A stretch of 64,000 nucleotides of DNA, taken from positions 1-64,000 of the forward strand of contig CAWCPQ010000002.1 in assembly GCA_963797535.1 (NCBI GenBank). The letters are read 5' to 3'. This stretch comes from JAWWOL01 sp963797535 (GTDB lineage Bacteria > Actinomycetota > Actinomycetes > JAWWOL01). A model generated the notes under the pieces. It had not been told where the DNA came from and made no database searches. It saw only the letters and a list, made by a program, of their open reading frames with translations. Position numbers and translations under genes: made by a program. Shown here in pieces: positions 45,502-56,055 of the stretch; the first letter of the stretch is position 1, and each line of letters starts with the position of its first letter.

Positions 45502-45918
45502 ATGGATGTCCTGCAGCGCAACAAGGAGACGACCCGCCGGGTGTTCGTGGAGGCCATGGGGCTGGGCAAGCTCGAGGTGGTCGACGAGTGCATCGCCGGT
45601 GACGCCGTCGACCGGCACCCGTTCGGGCCTGACGAGCCGGACATGAGGGCTCACCTCAAGGGCGCGATCACCATGCTGCGCGCCGCGATGCCCGACTTGA
45701 CGGTGTCCGTCGAGGACCTGCTGGCCGAGGGCAACCAGGTCGCGGCTCGGGTCATCCTGCGCGGCACCCACACCGGTGCCCCGCTTTTCGGCCGACCGGC
45801 GCAGGCGCGCAGCCTCGAGGTGGAGCAGTTCCACGTCATCACCTGCGACGACGACGGCCTGGGCGCAGTCCACCAGGCGAACATCGGCCAGTACGAGTTC
45901 CTGGCACAGCTGACGTGA
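45502..45918 (+). CDS. SnoaL-like / ester cyclase family protein
   Basis: The 138-residue protein fits the SnoaL-like NTF2 fold: NKETTRRVFVEAM, DRHPFGPDEPDMRAHL, AMPDLTVSVEDLLAEGNQVA and VILRGTHTGAPLFGRPAQ. AAGGAG lies 10 nt upstream of the ATG. The fold is used by polyketide cyclases and by many small detoxification enzymes; the substrate is unknown. It is likely repressed by the divergent TetR-type regulator. Confidence 0.85.
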   Translation: MDVLQRNKETTRRVFVEAMGLGKLEVVDECIAGDAVDRHPFGPDEPDMRAHLKGAITMLRAAMPDLTVSVEDLLAEGNQVAARVILRGTHTGAPLFGRPAQARSLEVEQFHVITCDDDGLGAVHQANIGQYEFLAQLT

Positions 45919-45930
45919 GCCCGAACGCGG

Positions 45931-45965
45931 AAAACCCCTGCAGGCCTTGGCCTGCAGGGGCTTTC
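45931..45965. terminator. Bidirectional Rho-independent terminator
   Basis: A perfect 12-bp stem (CCCCTGCAGGCC) with a TT loop is flanked by AAAA on the left and CTTTC on the right. It lies between the convergent SnoaL-like and moeZ genes and can end both. Confidence 0.88.
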
Positions 45966-45979
45966 GCGAGCAGCGAGTC

Positions 45980-47173
45980 CTAGTAGATCGGCAGCGACGG
46001 GTCGATCTGACGAACCCAGCCGACCACGCCGCCCTGTACGTGGGTCGCGTCGCGGAAGCCAGCGTTCTTCAACACTGCCAACGCTTCTGCTGACCGTACG
46101 CCGGTCTTGCAGTAGAGAATCACCGGCTTGTCCTGGGGCAGGTCGGCCAGCGCTGCGCCCGAGACGATGTCGCCCTTGGGGATCAGCGTCGAGCCGGGAA
46201 TGCTGACGATCTCGTACTCAGCCGGCTCGCGAACGTCGACCAGGTAGAAGTCCTCGCCGGCGTCCATCTTCGCCTTGAGCTCGGCCGAGGTGATGGTCGA
46301 GCCCTGCGCCGCGATGACCGCCTCGTCCGACACGGTGCCGCAGAAGGCCTCGTAGTCGATGAGCTCGGTGATCGTGGGGTTCTTGCCGCAGATCGGGCAC
46401 TCCGGGTCCTTGCGAGCCTTGATCTTGCGGAACTCCATGTCCAGCGCGTCGTAGACCACGAGCGACCCGACCAGCGGCTCACCGATGCCGGTCAGCACCT
46501 TGATCGCCTCTGTCGCCTGGATCGAGCCGATCGTGGCGCAGAGCACGCCGAGCACCCCGCCCTCGGCGCACGAGGGAACCATGCCGGGCGGCGGCGGCTC
46601 GGGGTAGAGGCAGCGGTAGCAAGGGCCGTACTCCGACCAGAACACCGACGCCTGACCGTCGAAGCGGTAGATGGAGCCCCAGACGTACGGCTTGTTCAGC
46701 AGCACGCAGGCGTCGTTGACGAGGTAGCGGGTGGCGAAGTTGTCGGTGCCGTCCACGATCAGGTCGTAGTCGGCGAAGATCTCCATCGCGTTGGACGAGT
46801 CGAGCCGCACCTCGTGCAGCACCACGTCGATCAGCGGGTTGATCTCCTTGATGGTGTCGCGCGCCGACTCGGCCTTGGGCCGCCCGACATCGCTCTGGCC
46901 GTGGATGATCTGGCGCTGCAGGTTGGACTCGTCGACCACGTCGAACTCGATGATGCCGAGGGTGCCGACACCGGCGGCCGCGAGATACATGAGAACCGGT
47001 GAGCCGAGCCCGCCAGCGCCGACAGCAAGCACCTTGGCGTTCTTCAGCCGCTTCTGCCCGGACATCGCGACGTCCGGAATGATCAGGTGGCGGGAGTAGC
47101 GGTTGACCTCCTGCACGGTCAGCGAGTCAGCCGGCTCGACGAGTGGCGGCAAAGCGGTGACGGGGCTCGACAC
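45980..47173 (-). CDS. moeZ: Adenylyltransferase/sulfurtransferase MoeZ
   Basis: The 397-residue protein joins a ThiF/MoeB E1-like domain (GAGGLGSPVLMYLAAAGVG near residue 48) to a C-terminal rhodanese domain with active-site Cys in LYCKTGVRS near 360. Zinc cysteines are in CYRC and CPIC. It activates and sulfurates carrier proteins for molybdopterin and thiamine-type pathways. I chose GTG 47173, which has TTGGAGG upstream; an earlier start adds 25 poorly conserved residues. Confidence 0.95.
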   Translation of the reverse strand: MSSPVTALPPLVEPADSLTVQEVNRYSRHLIIPDVAMSGQKRLKNAKVLAVGAGGLGSPVLMYLAAAGVGTLGIIEFDVVDESNLQRQIIHGQSDVGRPKAESARDTIKEINPLIDVVLHEVRLDSSNAMEIFADYDLIVDGTDNFATRYLVNDACVLLNKPYVWGSIYRFDGQASVFWSEYGPCYRCLYPEPPPPGMVPSCAEGGVLGVLCATIGSIQATEAIKVLTGIGEPLVGSLVVYDALDMEFRKIKARKDPECPICGKNPTITELIDYEAFCGTVSDEAVIAAQGSTITSAELKAKMDAGEDFYLVDVREPAEYEIVSIPGSTLIPKGDIVSGAALADLPQDKPVILYCKTGVRSAEALAVLKNAGFRDATHVQGGVVGWVRQIDPSLPIY

Positions 47174-47379
47174 GGATCCTCCAACAAATGGTGTACGGGC
47201 TGAGCTCCAGCCTCGCACCTGCGCAACCACAGCGGCAGCCGCCCGCATTCCACAGTCCGCACCCTGAGACGCGCCAGCGTGTCGGATGAGCAGTTCACCT
47301 CATGTCGATTTCACCGCGGCACCCGTAGCCTGACCGCGCAGCCGTGTCGAAGAAGCCACTGCATCTAAGGAGCCGTCCC

Positions 47380-48474
47380 ATGTCGATCGCCGCAGCTCAG
47401 CACGTGCACGGTCCCGTACGGTCGCGACGTTGGCGTTCGCTGGCGGCCGCGGCGGCCACCGCCACCGCCCTCCCCCTGCTGACGGTCTCGAGCGCCTCAG
47501 CCTCGACCGGGCTGCACATCTCCTCGACCGTCGCGATCGGCGGCACCCTCACCTCCAGCTCGAGCTATCAAGCAATCTCTGCCGAAGGCCCCAACGGCAC
47601 GGTGTACGTCGCGACCAAGACGCACGGACTGCAGACGGTGTGGGTCGCGGGTCGTACGGGCCCGGCACGGCCGTTCAGGACGATTACCGGCCAGGGCGTC
47701 ATCACCGCCCTGGCCTCGGACGCTGCCTACCTCTACGTGGGCACGCCGAGGTCGATCAGCTCCTACAAGCGAAGCACCGGAGCCCTGGTCCGGCGGTGGC
47801 CGCTGAGCAGCTACCCGCGGTCGCTGAGCCAGGTCATCGTGGCTGGCAACCGGGTGTGGGGCCTGCTCACCCCGCTGGGCTACGCCCGCAAACCGAGCTC
47901 GATGGTCGAGATCAACCCGGCGGCAACGGGGCGGGTACGGACCCTGAACGGGGTGCCGGACACGTTCTCCCTGGCTGCCGACTCCAGCGGCGTCTACTAC
48001 GTGACCAACCGCAGCTCGCAGATCATCCACCTCAGCAACGGCGGCATCATGACCACGGCCAAGACCCACCTCGCGGTCGACCAGCAGCTCGCCGGGCCGG
48101 CTGCTGTGCAGGCTCTGCTCGTGGCCGGCAAGAGCGTGGTCGTGCGCTTCGACGCGGGTCAGGGAACGGACGCCGGCACCTACGCGTACAAGACGAGCAC
48201 GCTGGCCGGGCCCGGCAACCGGGCAAAGTTCAACGCCTCGTCCACCCTGGGCAACACCCGTCTCGGCCTGCTCGAGGTGTCCAACGGACCGGAGGGCGAC
48301 GAGTGTCCCGCCTCGACCACGCAGCAGTGCCTGCACCGGTACGGGGTCGGCTCCGGCGGCGCGTTCGGGCCGGCGCTGAACATCCCGTACGCGCTCAGCG
48401 GCACCCCGATGGGCCCGTACCCCGCCCTCGTCGTCGTTTCCGGCAGCAAGCTCCACCTGCTGCGGGTCAGCTAG
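47380..48474 (+). CDS. Secreted protein of unknown function, propeller-like
   Basis: The 364-residue protein has a twin-arginine-like basic N-terminus (RSRRWRSL), a hydrophobic segment and an AxA cleavage site near residue 42 (SSASASTG). Repeating YVA/YVG/YYV strands (PNGTVYVATKT, DAAYLYVGTPR, SSGVYYVTNRS) suggest a beta-propeller. Two cysteines close together (DECPASTTQQCLH) may pair. I chose ATG 47380, which has AAGGAG upstream. No catalytic motif is seen. Confidence 0.75.
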   Translation: MSIAAAQHVHGPVRSRRWRSLAAAAATATALPLLTVSSASASTGLHISSTVAIGGTLTSSSSYQAISAEGPNGTVYVATKTHGLQTVWVAGRTGPARPFRTITGQGVITALASDAAYLYVGTPRSISSYKRSTGALVRRWPLSSYPRSLSQVIVAGNRVWGLLTPLGYARKPSSMVEINPAATGRVRTLNGVPDTFSLAADSSGVYYVTNRSSQIIHLSNGGIMTTAKTHLAVDQQLAGPAAVQALLVAGKSVVVRFDAGQGTDAGTYAYKTSTLAGPGNRAKFNASSTLGNTRLGLLEVSNGPEGDECPASTTQQCLHRYGVGSGGAFGPALNIPYALSGTPMGPYPALVVVSGSKLHLLRVS

Positions 48475-48582
48475 CCGCGACCGGTTCATCGCAACCGGCC
48501 GCAGGTGTTGATCACGGTCGAGATGGGTTAGCCCGCGTCAACGGGGCATACCAGGAAGACAACGTCAACGAGGAGGTTGCGA

Positions 48583-48768
48583 ATGGGCACCGACGACAAG
48601 ATCGCCAACAAGACGCAAGAAGTCACCGGCAAGATCAAGGAAGGCGTTGGTGACGCGACCAACAACGAGAGCCTGAAGGCCCAGGGCCAGAAGGACCAGG
48701 CCTCCGGCAACCTCAAGCAAGCCGGCGAAAAGGTCAAGGACGCGTACCACAACGCAACCAAGGACTAA
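48583..48768 (+). CDS. CsbD-family stress protein
   Basis: The 61-residue hydrophilic protein has the CsbD pattern: DKIANKTQEVTGKIKEGVGD followed by SLKAQGQKDQASGNLKQAGE. GAGGAGG lies 6 nt upstream of the ATG. CsbD proteins are general stress proteins of unknown mechanism. The last codons and stop lie in a 23-bp tandem repeat that extends past the gene. Confidence 0.9.
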   Translation: MGTDDKIANKTQEVTGKIKEGVGDATNNESLKAQGQKDQASGNLKQAGEKVKDAYHNATKD

Positions 48769-48822
48769 CTGGTCCGGCAACCAAGGACTAACTGGTCCGG
48801 CAACCAAGGAGCACTAATCCGG
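48755..48822 (+). repeat. 23-bp tandem repeat at the end of csbD-like gene
   Basis: The unit CAACCAAGGACTAACTGGTCCGG starts at 48755 and 48778, and a third, imperfect 22-bp copy starts at 48801. The first copy encodes the last residues and the stop codon. Confidence 0.85.
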
Positions 48823-48859
48823 CACCGGGACCACAGCCTGTCCGCAGGCGGGCTGAGCC

Positions 48860-48897
48860 GAAGAACCCTGTCGTACGCAAGTGCGGCGGGGTTCTTC
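48860..48897. terminator. Possible terminator between convergent genes
   Basis: GAAGAACCC and GGGTTCTTC form a 9-bp stem around a 20-nt loop. No U-tract follows, so it is a weak terminator at best. It separates the csbD-like gene from the convergent hydrolase. Confidence 0.4.
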
Positions 48898-48916
48898 GAC
48901 GTCGCGGCAGGAATGG

Positions 48917-49874
48917 TTAGCCGGCGACGCTGATCAGGAACTCCCGCGCGACGCGTACCGGATCCTCCATCTGGGCGACATGGCCGCAGTTCTCCAGCAC
49001 CACCAGCCGCGAGCCGGGCAGCACACGTTCGGCGCGGGGGGCAATCTTGACGGTCACCAGCTTGTCGTGGCGCCCCCAGATCAACAGGGTCGGTGCCGAC
49101 ACCCGGGCCGCCTGCTGCCACAAGCTGCGCGGTCCGCGAACGAAGTAGCTCAGCACCAGACCCCGCATCGACGCCATCAGCGCGCTGTCGAACCACGGCA
49201 GGGTGCGGCGTCGTTCGAGCTCCTCGACGGCCTCGTCGAATCTCGCCTTCGGCACGGAGTCCGGGTTGGCGAAGCAGAGCTCGGCAACGGCGGTGACCCG
49301 ATCGGGTGCGGACTGCCGTTCCGTTGCCCACAAAGCAATCCGGGCCACACCCGGCACCAGCAGCAGCATGCAGCCGGAGGTCCGGTGCCAGCCTCGGATC
49401 GAGTACGGGCAAGGCCGGCGAGACCATCGTCAGGGTCCGCACCAGGTCGGGGCGGGTGGCCGCGATCCGGGTTGTGACCGCGCCACCGAGAGAGTTGCCG
49501 AACAGGTGTACGGGCTTGCCCGCCGCGTCGACCACCTGCTCGATCAGCCGCGTGGTCGCCCTGACGTGGCTGTCGAGGCTGTAGTCGTCGTCGGGCGGCG
49601 GGCCGGAGAGACCGAAGCCGGGCAGGTCCGGCGCCCAGCAGTCGTAGCGCTCGCGCAGCAGGAACATCAGGTCGGTCCAGTTGGTCGACGCACCCCCCAG
49701 GCCGTGGACGAAGACGGCCGGGTCGGCGCCGTCCTGGACCGCCCGTCGGACGAACAGGACGCGGCCACCCACCGCCAGCTGCTCCCCCGGCCACGGCGGC
49801 ACCGGCGGCTGGTCGGGCGACGGCAAGTGCGGCAGGGCCGGCAGGGGCGGCGGCGGCTCGGTGGGTTCGGTCAC
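48917..49874 (-). pseudogene. Alpha/beta hydrolase, frameshifted by one base
   Basis: The frame from GTG 49874 reads a proline-rich N-terminus, the oxyanion loop FVHGLGGASTNW and the nucleophile motif LFGNSLGGAV. It is lost near 49371. The adjacent frame gives MLLLVPGVARIALW, the acid region LLIWGRHDKLV and the catalytic His in LENCGHVAQMEDP. One extra base explains it; the restored protein has about 318 residues. Its start overlaps the S51 peptidase stop by GTGA. Confidence 0.82.
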
Positions 49875-50537
49875 GACGGGGCTTGCCAGCTCTCGCCCAC
49901 CGGCACCACCCGGCGAGTGCCGTCCTGGAACACGGTCGTGGCCCTGACCCCGGCGGCGAGGAAACGCCCCTCGGTCACGATCACCCCTGAGCACTCCGGC
50001 AGTCCGAGGACCAGCCGGGGCAGGGCCGGGGCGTGGTGCTCGGGGTCGACCCAGCGAAACGAGCCGGCGAAGTGGGGCACGACCAGCGTGTCCGCCGACG
50101 ATGCCGCAGCCCGGCACGAGCGGGTGCTCCGCGACATCGGGCAGCACCGTCGTCGCGCACAGCGCCATGGCGCCGGCGCTGGCCCCGGAGACAGCGGGTA
50201 CGGCCGCGAGGGCCGCGCCGAGGGCGGTTCCCACCAGCGCCTCGACGAGACGGGCCGGTGAACCTCCCGGCAGCACCACGAGCACGGCGCTGCGCAAGGC
50301 GTCGACGGCCGCACCGAGGTCCAGCCGCGGGTCGGGCGCGACGGCGACCTCGACGCCGAGACCGGTGTAGTAGGCGACGGCGTTGGCGCCGGCCGTGTCG
50401 TAGTCGCGGCCCTGACCCGCTGCCGATGGCAGCACGACCACCGGCCCCTGGCCGACGAGGGACAGCACGGCCCGATCCATCGGGACGCACGCGGGCGTGA
50501 ACTCAGCGCCGCCTTGCAGGCACACCACGTCAGCCAC
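49871..50537 (-). pseudogene. S51-family peptidase (cyanophycinase/dipeptidase E type), frameshifted by one base
   Basis: The first frame holds GPVVVLPSAAGQGRDYD and the nucleophile motif VSGASAGAMALC. It fails after CGIVGG near 50095. The adjacent frame continues DTLVVPHFAGSFRWVD, SGVIVTEGRF and DGTRRVVPVGESW. One extra base explains it; about 221 residues are restored. This family cleaves at aspartyl residues. It is co-translated with the alpha/beta hydrolase. Confidence 0.8.
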
Positions 50538-50607
50538 GCGACGAGACTACCCGCGGGGTAAACGTGAGGTGCAGGGTGGAACCAGCCGACGGTGGGCAGT
50601 CCGCGTT

Positions 50608-50675
50608 CGGTCAGGCTCAGTCGGCCGGTCAGGCTCAGTCGGCCCGAATAGCTTGGCCGGTTGGGCTCAGTCCGC
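50608..50675. repeat. 18-bp repeats at the end of the unknown gene after ku
   Basis: CGGTCAGGCTCAGTCGGC occurs in tandem at 50608 and 50626. A third, diverged copy at 50658-50675 holds the stop codon of the gene ending at 50667. The repeats therefore copy the stop-codon region into the 3' flank. Confidence 0.8.
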
Positions 50676-51335
50676 GAGCATCCGCTCGACCCGGCGGTTG
50701 ACCGCGTCGAGCGTCGCCCGGATCACGGCCTGGCGCGCATCCTCACGGACCACGGCCGCACCGGTGAGCTTCTCCCCGCCGGCAGCGGACAGCATGGTGA
50801 TGGCGACGAGCGCCGTACGGTCGCGGCCGGTGGGCGTGACCTCGACGTGCTCGAGCTCGAACCGGACCCGGCTGTCCAGCAGACCCTCGACGGATCGCAG
50901 CGTCGCGGTGGCAACGGCGCGCTGGACACCGCTCTGGGTCGCGGTACCGGTGCACTCGCCGACGCAGGTCCGGTCGTGGTGGCTGAGGGTAACCGTGGCC
51001 GTGATGTCGAGACCGCTCGAGACCAGGTGCATGCGCTGGATGGAGGGGCGGGGGCTGCGCTCTTCCTCGCGCTGTGCAGGCACCTCGATCGGCACCTCAC
51101 TGTCCTCGATCAGCTGAACCCGGTCGGCGTCGACACCCAGCCCGAACTGCTCACGGAGCAGCCGGCCGACCGACGTCGCCACAGCCACCTCGTCCACACC
51201 GGGCAGGAGGCCAAGCCGCAGAGTACCCGGCCCAGCACCGTCGCTGTCCGGCTCCAGGTCAGCATCGGCCACGCCCGGCACAGCACGCAACGCCGCGACG
51301 ATGTCGCGGGTGTCGCGGTTGTCGCCGATCGTCAC
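50667..51335 (-). CDS. Unknown conserved-looking protein downstream of ku
   Basis: The 222-residue product starts with an alpha/beta segment DTRDIVAALRAVPGVADADL that resembles a small ferredoxin-like or BON-like fold. An acidic linker near residue 90 follows, and then a second region with repeated beta-strands and TALVAITMLSAAGGEKL, ending in a long helix (RQAVIRATLDAVNRRVERML). It lacks catalytic motifs that I recognise. It lies 103 nt after ku on the same strand. The codon pattern supports coding; function is unknown. Confidence 0.75.
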   Translation of the reverse strand: MTIGDNRDTRDIVAALRAVPGVADADLEPDSDGAGPGTLRLGLLPGVDEVAVATSVGRLLREQFGLGVDADRVQLIEDSEVPIEVPAQREEERSPRPSIQRMHLVSSGLDITATVTLSHHDRTCVGECTGTATQSGVQRAVATATLRSVEGLLDSRVRFELEHVEVTPTGRDRTALVAITMLSAAGGEKLTGAAVVREDARQAVIRATLDAVNRRVERMLAD

Positions 51336-51438
51336 CGGGCCTCCAGGTCAAGCGAGCGCGAGCACGCTCCAGGGATCCTGGTGCGGCTGGTCTCAGGGAT
51401 CGGCGGCTGGAGCCTCGACCTTGAGCGAAACCGGCTGC

Positions 51439-52446
51439 TCAGGCGGACCGGCGGGTGGCGGCTTTCTTGGCCGGCGCCTTTGCCGCCGTCTTCTTTGCCG
51501 GCGCCTTGGCTGCAGTCTTCTTTGCCGGCGCCTTTGCGGCAGCCTTCGGCTCGGTCTTGGCCGCTGGCTTGCGCGCAGTCGCCTTCTCGGCGGCAGCCGG
51601 CGCGGCGGCGTCCGCCGCGCCGTCCCCGGCGCCGTCCTCCGCCGGCGCAGCACCACCCGTACGACCAGCCCGTGCCGCCTCGACGCTGGCCCGCAGCGCC
51701 GCCATCAGGTCGACGACAGTGCCGGCGGTGGGCGCGGCGTCGACCGGCGTGACGACCTCCTCTCCGGCGACCTTGGCGTCGATGAGCTGCTCCAGCGCCT
51801 CGCGGTAGGAGTCGGTGTACTGCGAAGGGTCGAACGTGCCGGCCAGGGTGTCGATCAGCGATGCCGCCATGGCCAGCTCCTGGGGCCGGACCTCGACCTC
51901 CTCGTCGAGGAAGGAGAACTCCGGCTCGCGCACCTCGTCCGGCCACAGCATCGTCTCGAGCACGAAGACTCCGTTGCGGACCCTAAGCGTCGCCAGCGCC
52001 TCCCGCGAGCGCAGTGCGACCTTGACCACAGCGACCCGGCCGGAGTCCTCGAGCGCCTCACGGAGCAGCACGTAGGGCCGTACCCCCGTCTTCTCCGGCT
52101 CCAGGTAGTAGGTCTTCTCGAAGTAGATCGGGTCCACGTCCTCCTGCTGGACGAACTCGAGCACGTCGATGGTGCGGCTCGTGGTCAGCGGCAGGTCCGC
52201 GAAGTCCTCGTCGGTGAGCACCACCGTCTGCCCGCTCGGCAGCTCGTACCCCTTGGCGATGTCGGAGTACGGAACCTCCTCGCCGTCGATCGAGCAGGTG
52301 CGCTTGTACTTGATCCGGCCGCCGTCGGCCGCGTGGACCTGATGGAACGTCACGTCACGGGCCTGGGTGGCCGAGTAGAGCTTGACCGGGATCGTCACCA
52401 GCCCAAACGAGATCGCGCCCTTCCAGATGCTGCGCATCGCCGCCAT
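51439..52446 (-). CDS. ku: Ku, non-homologous end-joining DNA-binding protein
   Basis: The 335-residue protein has a full bacterial Ku core: SIWKGAISFGLVTIPVKLYS, CSIDGEEVPYSDIAKGYEL and YYLEPEKTGVRPYVLLREAL. It ends in a lysine- and alanine-rich tail with KAPAKKTAAKAPAKKTAAK repeats, known in actinobacterial Ku to help DNA binding. The ATG has GAGGAG upstream. It is divergent from the ATP-grasp triad, beyond which the LigD genes lie. Confidence 0.95.
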   Translation of the reverse strand: MAAMRSIWKGAISFGLVTIPVKLYSATQARDVTFHQVHAADGGRIKYKRTCSIDGEEVPYSDIAKGYELPSGQTVVLTDEDFADLPLTTSRTIDVLEFVQQEDVDPIYFEKTYYLEPEKTGVRPYVLLREALEDSGRVAVVKVALRSREALATLRVRNGVFVLETMLWPDEVREPEFSFLDEEVEVRPQELAMAASLIDTLAGTFDPSQYTDSYREALEQLIDAKVAGEEVVTPVDAAPTAGTVVDLMAALRASVEAARAGRTGGAAPAEDGAGDGAADAAAPAAAEKATARKPAAKTEPKAAAKAPAKKTAAKAPAKKTAAKAPAKKAATRRSA

Positions 52447-52640
52447 GGTGCTCCTCGCCGCTCGCCGGGGTGCGCCCGATCTTCGGGCTCCGGGTACCCG
52501 CCAGAAACGCTACCTACCCGAGGCAGCGTACGGTTATCCATGATCGCGGGGCAGTTGCAGCGCCGAGAGGACTTGCCCGTGTTCCTCCCGATTCCCCGTC
52601 CGGCTAGTCCATCTCGTTACGTCGAGGACACACTCCTGAC

Positions 52641-54256
<1,616 letters not shown>

Positions 54257-54263
<7 letters not shown>

Positions 54264-55171
54264 GCCGCATTGCCGAGAACGTCTACTGGATCGGGCGCTA
54301 CATGGAGCGCGCCGACGACACGGCACGCCTGCTCTCGACTCACTTGTACGGGCTGCTGCAGGCCGGTTCGCCCAACGACCGTCTGCTGCCGGAGGAGATC
54401 CTTGCCGTCCTCGGCCGCGACCAGAGCTCGCTGTCCAGTGCGCCCATCAACCTGCAGACCGTGGCCTGGCACTACATTGCCGACCCCGCAACGGATTCCT
54501 CCGTCCTGAACTGCTTGCACCAGGCCCGCGAGAACGCCCGTCGCAGCCAGCAGCAGCTCGCGGTCGAGGCCTGGGAGTCGCTCAACACGGCGGCGAGCAC
54601 GTTGGAGCCGCTGATCGAGCAGAACGGCTCGGTCGGCGAGCTGCTGCGGGTCGTGCCCCAGCTCACCCAGTCCTTCTTCGGTGTCGTGCACACCGCCTTG
54701 CAGCGCGACGAGACGTGGACCTTCCTGCAGCTCGGCATGCTGCTCGAGCGGGCCGACATGACGCTGCGCATCCTGCTGCTGGGAGCCAAGGCCGTCGCCG
54801 ACCGCGAGCCGTCGGACCCGCTCGCCGTGCACATGCGTGCGATCTCGTTGCGTGCCTGCGCCGCCCCGGACGTGCTGCGGACCTCCGGGCCGGACCAGCT
54901 GACCGACCGCAGCGTGCGCGACGTGCTGCTGCGCGAGCCGTCCTGCCCTCGCTCGGTGTGGTTCTGCCTCGACTCCGTGTCGCGGCTCACCGGCGGAGAG
55001 CCGTCGATGATCGCGGCGACCCTGCGCGACGCCGTGGCCATCCCCGAGGACGACCCCGAGACCAACGACGACGCGGTCTGGCCGGTGCGCTACCGCGAGG
55101 TGCTCGACCAGTGCCGCGCGCTGCACAGCGCCGTCGTCACGGCCTACATGCGAGCGGCTCGCGTCGCATGA
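54257..55171 (+). CDS. Alpha-E domain-containing protein
   Basis: The 304-residue all-helical protein matches DUF403 (alpha-E): LSRIAENVYWIGRYMERADD at the N-terminus, ARENARRSQQQLAVEAWESL near residue 90 and FLQLGMLLERADMTLRILL near 155. No catalytic residues are known. It overlaps both neighbours and probably acts with the ATP-grasp enzyme. Confidence 0.9.
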
Positions 55172-56049
55172 GCGAGCTCGCGACCCACCTGGCCAACGGC
55201 ATCATCGAGGTCGTCCACACCACGCGCTACGACTACCCCAACCCGGTCCGGCTCAGCATCAACGAGGCCCGGCTGCACCCCCTCAGCGACGCGTGGCAGA
55301 CCTGCTTGGACGCCGAGCTCGTCGTCGATCCACCGCCGCGGTTCCACGCGCCCTACCGCGACTACTTCGGCACGCTGGCCGAGCCGTTCGACGTCGAGAC
55401 ATCCCACACCTCCATCGAGATCACCGGCAGGTCAACGGTTTCCTGCGTCGCCAGGCCGACGGCCGACGAGATCATGGATGCGCCGGTGCGCAAGAAGATG
55501 GACCCGTACAACCCCTGCATCGAGTTCACCCTGGCCTCGCCGATGGTGACCTGGGACGAGACGGTCGAGGCCCTCGCGAAGTCGCTGAAGCAGGACAGCG
55601 TCGTGGCCACGGCCCGCGCGGTCAACGACTACCTCACGGCCAACATCACCTACTCCACCGGCTCCACCGTGGTCGGCACCAGCGTCAACGACGTGCTCGC
55701 CCAGGGACAGGGCGTGTGCCAGGACTTTGCCCATGTCGCCTGCGCCCTGCTGCGCTGTGCCGGGGTGCCCGCCCGCTACGTGTCCGGCTACTTCTCCTCC
55801 GTCCCGCTCGAGCCGGGCATCGCGTTCCGCGGCGAAGGCCACGCCTGGGTCGAGGTGCTCGTCCGAGACGGCGAGTGGTGGGCGTTCGACCCGACCAACG
55901 ACCAGCCGGCCGGCGACCGGCACGTCAAGGTGGGCCACGGCCGCGACTACAGCGACGTCGTGCCGCTGCGCGGGGTCTACCAGGGCGGTGCTTTCGGTGA
56001 CCTCAGGGTGGACGTCACCATGCGCCGCCTGGAGTCCACCCACCTGTAA
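55168..56049 (+). CDS. Transglutaminase-like protein of the ATP-grasp triad
   Basis: The 293-residue protein has an N-terminal beta region (VVHTTRYDYPNPV) and a transglutaminase-like core with the catalytic Cys in GQGVCQDFAHVACALLR near residue 190, His in GEGHAWVEVLV near 225 and Asp in FDPTNDQ near 242. It may make or cut isopeptide or peptide bonds. ATGA overlap with the alpha-E gene. Confidence 0.92.
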   Translation: MSELATHLANGIIEVVHTTRYDYPNPVRLSINEARLHPLSDAWQTCLDAELVVDPPPRFHAPYRDYFGTLAEPFDVETSHTSIEITGRSTVSCVARPTADEIMDAPVRKKMDPYNPCIEFTLASPMVTWDETVEALAKSLKQDSVVATARAVNDYLTANITYSTGSTVVGTSVNDVLAQGQGVCQDFAHVACALLRCAGVPARYVSGYFSSVPLEPGIAFRGEGHAWVEVLVRDGEWWAFDPTNDQPAGDRHVKVGHGRDYSDVVPLRGVYQGGAFGDLRVDVTMRRLESTHL

Positions 56050-56055
56050 CCGGCT

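Noticed and set aside
48765..50537. A 590-residue fusion of an S51 peptidase and an alpha/beta hydrolase
   Set aside because: The single open frame passes through nonsense between and after the domains; two one-base shifts restore separate genes with a GTGA overlap.
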